Shown here one piece after another: positions 8,402 to 16,515 of a DNA stretch of 25,725 nucleotides. Below the pieces are notes generated by a model that made no database searches, had not been told where the DNA came from, and saw only the letters and a list, made by a program, of their open reading frames with translations. The position numbers and the translations under genes were made by a program. Each line of letters opens with the position of its first letter. Position 1 is the first letter of the stretch. The DNA lies in assembly GCA_040182905.1 (NCBI GenBank), contig JARQWU010000143.1, forward strand, positions 1-25,725. Reading direction: 5' to 3'. The DNA is from Barthelona sp. PAP020 (Eukaryota; Metamonada: BaSk clade).

Positions 8402-10942
8402 TTACAGCTTTGCCAGAGGAGATTTGATTAGAATGCGTAAAAGTTCAATGACGGATTTGTCTAATTCAGTTAAGAATGAAGTGTTATTTCCGAATTTAAA
8501 ATCTTTTTGTTTAAAAATGCATTTAGATAAACGTAATAGAATCACTGTTTCATAATTATAATATTCAACTTCATCTGTGAATAAATCTCGTTGAATATAA
8601 AACAACTGATGAAAAAAGCTCAACAAATAGACTAACAAATTATATTCATGATGTTTTCTATGTAAAAATTGTGATATACAATCAATAGCTTCATCATATT
8701 CTTTAATGTAACGAATTTTATCAATTGAAAAATCAACAATGAAAAAATTGGGTAAACTTTCCAAAAACAAAAATAAAAATTCAGCCAAAGTGTCAACAGA
8801 TGGAATAAATGATAATTCTGATGAGTTATTGTATAAATCCTTTATCAAACTCTCTAATTCAACTGAATTAGTCTTTGTCTGAAGAAAGATATCAGTAACA
8901 TCTAATTTATCCTTGAGAGAATCAACAACCATCCATAATTCTCTGGGAATTCTTAGATAGGGTAATTTTGATGTGTTTTGAATGTTATTGTTTGAAGAAA
9001 AAGTCTTCAAAAAAATTTTCCTCTTTTCAGAAGATATTCTGTCCAAATACCATCTAGAGCTGCATAACATTTGTAATGGAACCCCAATACAGCAAGGATG
9101 CAGAGTAATCTTAAGATTAATGTAATGATCATCACCATTGATTACCTTTAACAACAGCGTTTTGTTAATAATTGGTGAAGAAATATCTTTAGGGGGTATC
9201 AATATCTTTAAATTGATATCAAAAACATCATTAGGAAATAGTATTCCACGAGTCGGAAAAATGCTACAATACTCATCAATAATAGCAGATGAACCAGGAA
9301 GGGGATTGAAACACCACTCAATAGAAACATTCCCATCATTTTTTACCAGTATTGAATCATGTCTGCTAATACCAGGAATCATATCCGAAAAAACCAGATC
9401 TGTTTTATCAATACAAATGGAAGGGACATATTTCATCTCTAATTCATCCAATTCTAATAAAATATTTTCCATGACTGTCTTCTGCCGTATTGGATCAGTC
9501 TCTTTCAAATTGAATTTGAATAATGAGTATACAGGTTTATGATCAGAGATGTATAAACTGCTAATGGAATCATATTTACAGGATATTAAATTGTTGGTAG
9601 ATTTTGCTCGTGTATGATATAGAATACGATCACAATATGAAGGAATACGTTGCTTTTCATCAGATATAGGGTGATAATTTGAAGTACCAGGTGTAAATTT
9701 ATATGTTGGAAAAAAGGTAATTTTCTCTTCAGTAAAATAGCGTCTTAAAATACAATCATCAGTTGATTGATTCAACAGTTGATCATGTTCAACCAATTGG
9801 TCAATATTTTTCTTTATAATATTCTTGTAAACTTGTACAATAGGACAATCAATACGATAATTCAAATCCCCAATGAAAAATGTGTAATCGAATGAATCCA
9901 ATAATGAACAAACTGATGCATCTTCATTTAATATGGACTTAGTATACACGTATGATGAATTAGATAATTTTCTAAAACCATTCAAAATGTCAAAAGCGTC
10001 TTGATTACGACGTTGAACTTTAGATTGAGATGCAGCTAAATGACTGTTTATAAACAAGAAGGTTGTTTCAAAAATCTTAAATTTTATCGCAATTCCACCC
10101 TTATTCGCCATAACACCCATAAACCCAACAGCCGATGTGAGTTTAGCCAATTCGGTGACATCTTTTTCATATTGGCTTTTTACAAACACAACAGCAAATA
10201 CACCAACCAACTGCTGAAATACCAAAATGGAGTAATTAGCATTAGAGGTATGTTTATTCACTGCAATCAACAAGTAGTCGATCCATAATTGAGCTTTGGA
10301 TGTTTCAATAGCCAAAAGACCAGTAGCACTAAGATCAATTTCTTGCAATCCAACACAAATAAATAACGGTGAATTGTCATCATCAAATTTAAACAAGTCC
10401 TCTAGATTATCAGCAGGATCTTTATTATTCACATTAAAACTAACCACATAGAAAAATTCTTCCCGAATATTCTCATATTCTTCTTCCCTCTCAACTAACT
10501 TTTGTGATAACCATGACTCTCTCATTAAACGGGTAGTATTAAAACTGTTAGAATCAACTAATCTTAAAAGATTCTCCCAATTGTAACTGTCAGTCCACAA
10601 TTCATCTGGAGAATCATCCAATAAAATACATATGTTTGAATGAAAAACAGCTATCTCTTCAGGTGTTCCAGTTAATGTGAAGGTAGTTGATTCATTCATT
10701 TTGTCATATACCTGAAAATATAAATCGCCAGATTCTTCAAAATGACAATCGCACTTTTTTAACAATGGAAATATATCTATCGGTAAATATTCGTCGTCAT
10801 TGGTAGATTTTACCAAATGAATTATGGCATATCGTTTCTTATCTTGCAAATCTACCAACAATAGCATAGTATTGAATATAATTTGGTGATACACATGCAA
10901 TTGGCATATAGGTTTTGCATATGGTTGTAAAAGATTATTCAT
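8402..10942 (-). CDS. OCRL: OCRL/INPP5B-type inositol polyphosphate 5-phosphatase with ASH and RhoGAP-like domains
   Basis: An 846-residue protein with the full OCRL architecture. A possible N-terminal PH-like region (1-120) precedes the 5-phosphatase domain (about 164-480), which shows VSFNVN, the Mg-binding Glu in GLQEIDLS, MANKGGIAIKF, INSHLAA, FIGDLNYRI (356-364), PSYCDRILY (434-442) and SDHKPVYS (466-473). An ASH domain follows (about 505-615), then a C-terminal RhoGAP-like domain (about 618-846) with IPRELWMVVDSL and the AEFLFLFLESLP block. OCRL removes the 5-phosphate of PI(4,5)P2 on Golgi, endosomes and the ciliary base, and uses ASH-RhoGAP to bind Rabs, APPL1 and clathrin partners. 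All catalytic residues of the phosphatase look intact. The GAP arginine finger is missing: IFLQTKTNS stands where active GAPs have IFRxxG, as in human OCRL. The start codon is only 58 bases from the divergent small gene. Confidence 0.93.
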   Translation of the reverse strand: MNNLLQPYAKPICQLHVYHQIIFNTMLLLVDLQDKKRYAIIHLVKSTNDDEYLPIDIFPLLKKCDCHFEESGDLYFQVYDKMNESTTFTLTGTPEEIAVFHSNICILLDDSPDELWTDSYNWENLLRLVDSNSFNTTRLMRESWLSQKLVEREEEYENIREEFFYVVSFNVNNKDPADNLEDLFKFDDDNSPLFICVGLQEIDLSATGLLAIETSKAQLWIDYLLIAVNKHTSNANYSILVFQQLVGVFAVVFVKSQYEKDVTELAKLTSAVGFMGVMANKGGIAIKFKIFETTFLFINSHLAASQSKVQRRNQDAFDILNGFRKLSNSSYVYTKSILNEDASVCSLLDSFDYTFFIGDLNYRIDCPIVQVYKNIIKKNIDQLVEHDQLLNQSTDDCILRRYFTEEKITFFPTYKFTPGTSNYHPISDEKQRIPSYCDRILYHTRAKSTNNLISCKYDSISSLYISDHKPVYSLFKFNLKETDPIRQKTVMENILLELDELEMKYVPSICIDKTDLVFSDMIPGISRHDSILVKNDGNVSIEWCFNPLPGSSAIIDEYCSIFPTRGILFPNDVFDINLKILIPPKDISSPIINKTLLLKVINGDDHYINLKITLHPCCIGVPLQMLCSSRWYLDRISSEKRKIFLKTFSSNNNIQNTSKLPYLRIPRELWMVVDSLKDKLDVTDIFLQTKTNSVELESLIKDLYNNSSELSFIPSVDTLAEFLFLFLESLPNFFIVDFSIDKIRYIKEYDEAIDCISQFLHRKHHEYNLLVYLLSFFHQLFYIQRDLFTDEVEYYNYETVILLRLSKCIFKQKDFKFGNNTSFLTELDKSVIELLRILIKSPLAKL

Positions 10943-11000
10943 ATCAACTCATGGACAAATGAATACAAGAAAAAATGGATGAATTTTTTTTTTATGAATA
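10943..11000. promoter_or_regulatory. 58-base divergent promoter between OCRL and the 91-residue gene
   Basis: The two opposite ATGs (10942 minus, 11001 plus) are separated by 58 bases. A T10 tract (10984-10993) lies directly before the plus-strand start and a T6 run on the minus strand lies upstream of OCRL. Transcription of both genes must initiate within or next to this segment. Inference from spacing; no known element is recognised. Confidence 0.5.
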
Positions 11001-11276
11001 ATGCAACTGCCGAAATTATTTAAGAAAGTTTTTGAATCAAAAGATTCAACATATCAAGTGGTCCTCCAAAGACATTTTCACAGAAGATTTGTTAAAGAAT
11101 ATATGGAAAGATTGACATTTCAGGGATATAAATACTGTGTTGATACAAATGATTCTCCAGTATTATCAAAAAAAGAAAAAGAAAAATTGATTAATTTCTC
11201 AAATCGTTATAATGAAACTTATAACATTGTGTGTAACACTCTTTTAAGTCAAAAGGAATTATTATTGAAACAGTAA
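11001..11276 (+). CDS. Small basic protein of unknown function (91 residues)
   Basis: A 91-residue, lysine-rich, probably helical protein starting MQLPKLFKKVFESKD and ending LLSQKELLLKQ. There is no signal peptide, membrane segment, zinc motif or family signature that I can name. The size, the basic amphipathic N-terminus and the tyrosine/arginine pattern in the first half (HRRFVKEYMERL) would suit a small mitochondrial assembly factor of LYR or FMC1 type, but no diagnostic motif is present, so this is only a guess. It is likely a real gene. It has the T-tract immediately upstream that other genes here have, it fills space that would otherwise be empty between two genes, and its composition matches its neighbours. 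Another short frame begins at the ATG at 10994 but stops after nine codons. Just after the stop is a 17-base perfect inverted repeat (11278-11294). Confidence 0.6.
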   Translation: MQLPKLFKKVFESKDSTYQVVLQRHFHRRFVKEYMERLTFQGYKYCVDTNDSPVLSKKEKEKLINFSNRYNETYNIVCNTLLSQKELLLKQ

Positions 11277-11277
11277 T

Positions 11278-11294
11278 GCTTTTGAATCAAAAGC
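11278..11294. repeat. 17-base inverted repeat directly after the 91-residue gene
   Basis: GCTTTTGA, a central A, then TCAAAAGC forms a perfect 8-base-pair inverted repeat beginning one base after the stop codon region. It could fold into a tight stem in RNA only if the loop were opened. It may have a role in 3' end formation, but in AT-rich DNA a repeat of this length can arise by chance. Confidence 0.4.
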
Positions 11295-11657
11295 TTCTTG
11301 TTATTTAGCAAATTAGTTTTGTATAATTTTTGGCAAGGTTTAGTTTTAATTTCTTGATTAATTCTCATAATTTCATTATATCATATTAGCATGGTGATGG
11401 TTCGTTAATTTTTCCCAATTAATTTCTGGAATCTTTTTTTTTTTGTGTTATCAAAGACTTTCTTCACAATTTTTGTTCTTAAGTGACGAAATACATCTAT
11501 AAATACACTGTTATGTTTTTATTTTATGTTTTCTACTAAATTAAGTTTTTCTGCAGGGTTCATTTGTGAAATAGAAGGCATATTTTGAATAATTGCTGAA
11601 TCTTTTTTTTTCATCTACGAAAAACGAGTTTTTGTTGAACTTGTGGGAAAACAAGAA
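11295..11657. other. Intergenic stretch without recognisable gene
   Basis: About 360 bases of AT-rich sequence on the 3' side of the 91-residue gene. It contains a T12 tract near 11430, a T10 tract at 11603-11612, and no frame with coding character. I see no tRNA, snRNA or rRNA signature. The second T-tract is placed as in promoters of this window and precedes the small frame at 11658. Confidence 0.5.
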
Positions 11658-11750
11658 ATGGAGAAGAAGGGAAAAGCAATTGGAGTCAAAATTAAGAACA
11701 AAAGATTACTGTACAATATAGCTTTACAAAAAAAGAATCCGAATTATTAA
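11658..11750 (+). CDS. Candidate 30-residue basic micro-ORF
   Basis: ATG at 11658 opens a 30-codon frame ending in TAA at 11748-11750. The peptide begins MEKKGKAIGVKIKNKRL and is strongly basic, like very small ribosomal proteins, but I do not recognise a family. A T10 tract 46 bases upstream is the only supporting context. The frame ends 31 bases before the convergent stop of the Mei2-like gene, so it may instead be part of a non-coding 3' region. Low confidence. Confidence 0.2.
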   Translation: MEKKGKAIGVKIKNKRLLYNIALQKKNPNY

Positions 11751-11781
11751 CAAATTTAAAAAATACAAATGAAAAGAACTA

Positions 11782-12957
11782 TCAGAACATAGGTAAAGAA
11801 CCTTCCAAATATGAGTCAAAAGAATCAGAGTTGAAAAATGCAGCTGGTGCAGAAACAACACTGTTGATAAATGAACCGTTGCCGTTGGTGTTTCTTCCAG
11901 TAACTTCACTCGCAAAAGTATTGAAATCGTCAGCATAATCATCTTCAAAAACAAGATTGAAGTCCAAATCTTTGGATAGATTCTTTGAAGGGTCTTGAGT
12001 TTCAGTAAAAAAAGTTTGAATTGCATTTGAGGAAGAAAAAGTATTAAACGACTTGAATGAATCAATATAATCTGCTGAATAAACCATATTGTCAAAGTTT
12101 TCTTGTCCAGTTCTGCCAATTAATCGATTCTTTTCCTGATTTTCATGTTTTTCACTCTTTTGCTGCTGTTGAATGACATCAAAATTCATCGTCTCAATTT
12201 CCTCCAAAGAAACAAATGTGAAATTGTGTTTTTTTTGTGTTGGTGTGTTTATTGGAGTGGAAGAAGTGGAAGACACATTTGATGAAGGTGTACTGGATCG
12301 GGAATTAGAAGTTTTGGACTTAAAAAATTGACGAGATCTTTGACCACCGGGTCTAGAAGCCTCAATTTTGATTTTCCTTCCTTTAACTATGGTTTTGTTC
12401 AAAGTAACCCTGGCATTTTCGGCGGCTCTGACATCAAAAAATTCAATGAATCTATGGTGTGCTTTTTTTGGTGTGTGACGTATTTCTTTAATCTCTCCAA
12501 ACTTTTCGAAATGTTCTTTCAACTCTTCATCAGAAATATTCATATTTAAATTGAAAATAACCAATGTACCATAATTATAATCCGGTGCATCAACATAATT
12601 TAAATCCTTTGAGCGTGGTATGACATAGTGTGGTTTTACACTAATGGAAGGATCTTTCCAAAAATTCTCATTTGTTAAAATATCATTGTAGGCAGCAATG
12701 GAATGTCTTAAATCCCAATAATTAACCAAAATATCTCCATCATTTAAAAAATCAATGACAATATCTCGCAAATCACCAAATGATGCAAATATATTGGCAA
12801 GTTCCTCAAATTCAAGGTTGGAATGTACATTTCTGCATAGAATAAATCGAGATGGATGTTCTCTATCACTGCCGCCAATATTACCGTCATTATCTTGATA
12901 GAACTTTTGTACAGAATTATCTCCCAATTGTGTTGTTTTCATATTAAAAAGTGACAT
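11782..12957 (-). CDS. Mei2-like RNA-binding protein with two RRMs and no RRM3
   Basis: A 391-residue protein whose first half matches Mei2-like proteins. HPSRFILCRNV (34-44) begins RRM1 (to about 112), with the variant linker YWDLRHSIAAYN. RRM2 (about 130-201) contains GTLVIFNLNMNISDEELKEHF, GEIKEIRHTP, HHRFIEFFDVRAAENA and the closing KIKIEASRPGG. These last blocks are nearly diagnostic for Mei2/AML proteins of fungi, plants and protists, which bind RNA and control meiosis, differentiation or RNA turnover. The family's most conserved part, the C-terminal RRM3, is absent. After residue 205 there is only a Ser/Thr-rich linker and an acidic, Asn/Ser/Phe-rich tail ending in YLEGSLPMF. This could be a lineage-specific loss or a related subfamily. 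A 14-base perfect palindrome lies 22-35 bases before the start. Confidence 0.85.
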   Translation of the reverse strand: MSLFNMKTTQLGDNSVQKFYQDNDGNIGGSDREHPSRFILCRNVHSNLEFEELANIFASFGDLRDIVIDFLNDGDILVNYWDLRHSIAAYNDILTNENFWKDPSISVKPHYVIPRSKDLNYVDAPDYNYGTLVIFNLNMNISDEELKEHFEKFGEIKEIRHTPKKAHHRFIEFFDVRAAENARVTLNKTIVKGRKIKIEASRPGGQRSRQFFKSKTSNSRSSTPSSNVSSTSSTPINTPTQKKHNFTFVSLEEIETMNFDVIQQQQKSEKHENQEKNRLIGRTGQENFDNMVYSADYIDSFKSFNTFSSSNAIQTFFTETQDPSKNLSKDLDFNLVFEDDYADDFNTFASEVTGRNTNGNGSFINSVVSAPAAFFNSDSFDSYLEGSLPMF

Positions 12958-13249
12958 TTGAAATCAATCAAATAATGATTTGAAATTTCAAACACAAAAA
13001 ACTATTTGAGGAAATCGAAATTTTTTTTGAATGATAAAGCAAAAATGATTGGTAGTTTAATTTGGATAAAGACATGAAAAGGGTAACAACATTTACAAAG
13101 AACACAAAAGAACCAAAATTGAAAAATGAACAAAAAATCAAAAATCAAAAAGACATTGTCTAACTTGTCAAATCAATCATTACCATTCAGAATAAAAGAT
13201 GTTTCCCAATCATTTTGCAACAAAAGGAGAAAAGAAACTTACATATTAT

Positions 13250-14320
13250 TTATAATTCAGGTAAACGATAATTCATAAATTCTTTGGGAACTGAATAATC
13301 TTCTTCTTCTAATTTTGCCAAAGCTTCTCCCCAACTAATGGTACCATCTAAATAAGATTCATATAACAACTTGTGTCTTGCTCCAACTGGAACAGCCGCT
13401 AAATACCCAGATTCACGAGCCATATATTGTCTCACATTTTCTGCATACAAAAATGGGTCTTGTTTTTCTTCTTCACTTGGATAATATATTGGTAAAAACA
13501 CCACAGAACAACGATTATAAAATTGAGTCATTGCCAAAAACATTGAATGCATGCCATGAATTGTGTCCCAAGCAATATTGGTATGCTTAAAAGGATATTT
13601 AAGAATTACAGGTTGAACAGGAGCACCAGAAACAAAAGCTCCCTTCTTAAATTTAATCAATTGAAAGCCATTTGTGGTTGTTCCTTCAGGAAAGATGGCC
13701 AGAGGAGACCAACCAATTCTCGTTGACCTTTTCCTAATTTCATCAATAAGAAGATTTTTTGCTGCAGGATCATCTCGATTAATAAAATAACATCCCCACA
13801 TTTTAGCTAATAAACCAATGAATGGATAATCCCTAACACCACTTTTGGCCAAAAAAGATGGGAAAACTTTAGTTGCTAAAACAAAAATATCAGCCCAACC
13901 AACATGATTTGAAACAATTGTATAAGTTTCTCCTGAAGGACCATGAGGTAATCGATTCGGAACACTAATCCATAAAAAACCACATGCTTGCAATATTAAT
14001 CGGCAAAGTGTTGTAGCAATGAACTTAATAAAAGGTCGACGTCTGATAAAAATAGGATTAGAGGGATCATCGCATCCCAAACTGACTAACCAAGTGAGAA
14101 ACCAACCAATAACTATCAAAAGATTTGCACAAGCAAAACGAATCGGATATAAAGTAACACCAAAAACAACGGTCTTAAAAATAGAATAAAAGTTGGTTCT
14201 TTGTTGATGATGAATAAAGGGCAGAAATTGAGGAATATTATAAGGATCTTCAATGTCTTGTAAATCCTGTTGCGATGTTTTTGGATTAATTAAGGGCATT
14301 TCTTCTTCCCTCAAGACCAT
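13250..14320 (-). CDS. LPCAT/LPEAT-type 1-acylglycerophospholipid acyltransferase
   Basis: A 356-residue membrane acyltransferase of the PlsC superfamily that reacylates lysophospholipids with acyl-CoA (Lands cycle), probably at the ER. Two hydrophobic segments (about 50-80 and 98-120) precede the catalytic domain. Motif I is SNHVGWADIF with the HX4D pair H139/D144; motif II is seen around GVRDYPFIGLLAKMWGCYFINRD (arginine in INRDD); motif III is FPEGTTTNGFQLIKFKKGAF (210-229), the form typical of LPCAT1/LPEAT; motif IV is VQPVILKYP. The following block with WDTIHGMHSMFLAMTQFYN is also characteristic of this branch. Animal and plant relatives often have C-terminal EF-hands; this one ends soon after the acyltransferase domain, so calcium control by EF-hands is not expected. 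The substrate head group cannot be read from sequence. Confidence 0.92.
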   Translation of the reverse strand: MVLREEEMPLINPKTSQQDLQDIEDPYNIPQFLPFIHHQQRTNFYSIFKTVVFGVTLYPIRFACANLLIVIGWFLTWLVSLGCDDPSNPIFIRRRPFIKFIATTLCRLILQACGFLWISVPNRLPHGPSGETYTIVSNHVGWADIFVLATKVFPSFLAKSGVRDYPFIGLLAKMWGCYFINRDDPAAKNLLIDEIRKRSTRIGWSPLAIFPEGTTTNGFQLIKFKKGAFVSGAPVQPVILKYPFKHTNIAWDTIHGMHSMFLAMTQFYNRCSVVFLPIYYPSEEEKQDPFLYAENVRQYMARESGYLAAVPVGARHKLLYESYLDGTISWGEALAKLEEEDYSVPKEFMNYRLPEL

Positions 14321-14825
14321 AAAAGCAAAAAGAGAAAATGTGGACGAATGTTTTCTTTTTCCAATTTTATATCATTCACTTTGTGCTTATAAATTGAAAA
14401 AAATTATCCAAAAGCTTCTTCAAAATATGAAACTTTTGACAAAAGGAAACCTCCTTTGTTTCCCTTAAAATCAGAAATCCACAGTATAGTGGACAAAAAT
14501 CTTCAAAATTATTATCAGAGAAAAGAGAATGATAAACACCTTTCGCAATAAAGAAGAAAACCGTAGAACCTCAAAATAAATCTTACATCACTTTATTTAT
14601 CAATTATCCCTTCAAATCAATGCTTTCAATCTGAAGAAGGCGTTGCAAGAAAATTTTGATTAAAAAATTATTCAACATGTTTAAAATTGGCCAAAAAACA
14701 TTCAAATTAGATAATTGGAAGTTTTGGGGACATGATAAAAATAAATATCAATTGAATAAATGAATGGTTGAGAAAAAAAAGTTGAGATTTGTTGTTTTTT
14801 TTTTTATTTCATCAACTGAAAGGAC
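14321..14825. other. 505-base divergent intergenic region between the acyltransferase and the C9orf72-like gene
   Basis: AT-rich DNA holding two promoters facing apart. It contains two adjacent short inverted repeats: GGAAAC/GTTTCC (14445-14450 and 14458-14463) and TCCAC/GTGGA (14478-14482 and 14489-14493). A T11 tract at 14795-14805 lies 20 bases before the plus-strand start. Short frames here lack coding character. No RNA gene recognised. Confidence 0.5.
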
Positions 14826-16337
14826 ATGGGATTTTTTGGAAGTATATTTGGAAAAATTAATGAATTTTTTGCATCTGTTCCTTTATTATCCTATCCTAAT
14901 ACAATTGAAAATGAAAATGTCAATGAAAACGAAAAAATGTACCCGAATAGCTTTGGCTTTTCACCTGTGAATAGTATAATAGTATATTGGGATGATTTTG
15001 CAGGTCCAAAATTGATTGAAAGTGAAGGATTAAAAAAAAACGCAATTCAAAAACGAAATGGAATTGCAAATCAATTTATCCGCAAAATTTTTGAAGGCGA
15101 AATATCTAGTTTAAAGGCTCATTTGAATGCTTCCCAAGAACTAAATGAACCTTTAATTAATACCAAACATATGCATGGTAACACTATGTTAAGTGATTTT
15201 TGTATTGTATTATCAGCTAAAGTACATTCAGTAAAGGATGAACCAATTATTATCCCTAACTATTTAAAACCATTTATTGTTTGTGATCCTGACAATGAAA
15301 GTAATAGTTTTGACAATCCAGTTGGTCCTAATTGGTTTATTCATATCCCTATGAAAGCGATTTCTTCCTCATTAACTTTGTTAATGAATGATAAAGCTTC
15401 ACGTTATGTCATATCATATGTATTTGATCCATTTATGTTTGAATATTTTGATTCATTGGAAAATGATTTGAAAATGTTGTTAACTTTTGCATGTCAAGAA
15501 ACTTGTTCTGCTTTGGAGACAAAAACTTCTACCATCTTCAACAAATGGTTTTTTGGATATGTCAAAAATTATTTGTTTATTGAAGAATTTTTGAAAGCAA
15601 ATAAGCAAAAATTTAGCAATAGAATATCTCAACCAAATGATTTTGATGTTGAATCAGAGGAAATTTTAGCCAAATTGTGTTACCATGCTATCGAAGGTTT
15701 TGATACTGTTATTTTATATGATGACCTTTCAGCAAACACAATTGAGTCTTTAGCAACCATGTTTCACACTTTATTATCAAATTTATATGACCCTAAGCGT
15801 ATTCAGTCACTAAGAAGCAAAGAATTGATGAAAGTTGCTAGCTTTAACCCTTTATTTCAATTTCAACAATTATTAGCTGAAAACGAAAATAATAATGTTC
15901 CAAATGTTCGAAAATCCAGATTGGGTTACTCTTTCTTTGAAAATGATTTCCAAATCTTACATGTGAATTCAGCAACAAGCTTCTCTTTGAAAACATTTGA
16001 TGCAGTTCTGCTTAGACATAGTGTAATGGTTGATGGTGTTGATAAAATTTATTTTCAACCAGGAAATTCAGTTATTGACAATAAATTGTTCGCAACTGTT
16101 TCCAACATTTTAAATTTGGTTACTCATGAGTCAAGAAATCTCACACAAACAAGTGATTTGTTGAGAGAACTAAAGGGTCATCATATACAAAGTTCGAATT
16201 CTTTGAATTTGACCACAGATTATTTAGAATTTAAGCAAACTTATCACAATGTTCCTACATTTTATTCAAATGGTTTTGCTTTTTGCAACCCTTTGTTATA
16301 TAAACAAGCTCATGACAAGTTATTTGAAACGTTTTAA
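14826..16337 (+). CDS. C9orf72 homologue (longin-DENN protein)
   Basis: A 503-residue protein (human C9orf72 long isoform 481) aligning in order with that family. SIIVYWDDFAGPKLIESEG (50-68) matches the longin-domain block FAYWDNIRGPRV. A region near residues 280-350 (EGFDTVILYDDLSANTIES...) matches the human segment around SVVVGSSAEKVNKIV, and a following stretch around SATSFSLKTFDAVLLRHSVMVDGVD matches STGSFVLPFRQVMYAPYP. The C-terminal FYSNGFAFCNPLLYKQAHDKLFETF resembles the human ending around FIFGRPFYTSVQERDVLMTF. C9orf72 works with SMCR8 and WDR41 as a GTPase regulator (Arf/Rab GAP activity) in autophagy, endosomal and lysosomal traffic. The similarity is of pattern and not high identity, so the call rests on several collinear blocks. 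The start at MGFFGSIFGKIN has a T11 tract 20 bases upstream. Confidence 0.8.
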   Translation: MGFFGSIFGKINEFFASVPLLSYPNTIENENVNENEKMYPNSFGFSPVNSIIVYWDDFAGPKLIESEGLKKNAIQKRNGIANQFIRKIFEGEISSLKAHLNASQELNEPLINTKHMHGNTMLSDFCIVLSAKVHSVKDEPIIIPNYLKPFIVCDPDNESNSFDNPVGPNWFIHIPMKAISSSLTLLMNDKASRYVISYVFDPFMFEYFDSLENDLKMLLTFACQETCSALETKTSTIFNKWFFGYVKNYLFIEEFLKANKQKFSNRISQPNDFDVESEEILAKLCYHAIEGFDTVILYDDLSANTIESLATMFHTLLSNLYDPKRIQSLRSKELMKVASFNPLFQFQQLLAENENNNVPNVRKSRLGYSFFENDFQILHVNSATSFSLKTFDAVLLRHSVMVDGVDKIYFQPGNSVIDNKLFATVSNILNLVTHESRNLTQTSDLLRELKGHHIQSSNSLNLTTDYLEFKQTYHNVPTFYSNGFAFCNPLLYKQAHDKLFETF

Positions 16338-16399
16338 TTTTTGTTAATATTTTTAAAAATGTAAAGTTTTGTACACATATTTTTTTTTATTTATAAACA

Positions 16400-16498
16400 A
16401 TGAAATTATGTTGGATTGTTATTATACATTCATTATTTTCAACAAACTTGTTCGAAGCCAAAGGTTCATTTTCCATTTCTGACATGAAATTTTATTGA
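16400..16498 (+). CDS. Candidate 32-residue peptide with signal-like N-terminus, upstream of PAK
   Basis: ATG at 16400 opens 32 codons ending in TGA at 16496-16498. The peptide begins MKLCWIVIIHSLFSTNLFEA, a short positive start and a hydrophobic stretch typical of signal peptides, followed by a 12-residue remainder. A T9 tract (16380-16388) sits 11 bases upstream, as at genuine genes in this window. It could be a tiny secreted peptide gene, an upstream ORF in the PAK leader, or chance. Low confidence. Confidence 0.25.
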   Translation: MKLCWIVIIHSLFSTNLFEAKGSFSISDMKFY

Positions 16499-16515
16499 TC
16501 ATACTTTTTTTTTCA

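Noticed and set aside
9138-9542. 134-codon plus-strand frame inside OCRL
   Set aside because: It is antisense to the ASH/phosphatase coding region, whose protein is clearly conserved. The frame is a by-product of AT-rich codon use, with no family signature.
11724-12119. 131-codon second minus-strand frame overlapping the Mei2-like C-terminal tail
   Set aside because: Leucine/isoleucine-rich alternative frame of the low-complexity tail; the tail frame is continuous with clear RRMs, so this one is a shadow. It also does not encode the missing RRM3.
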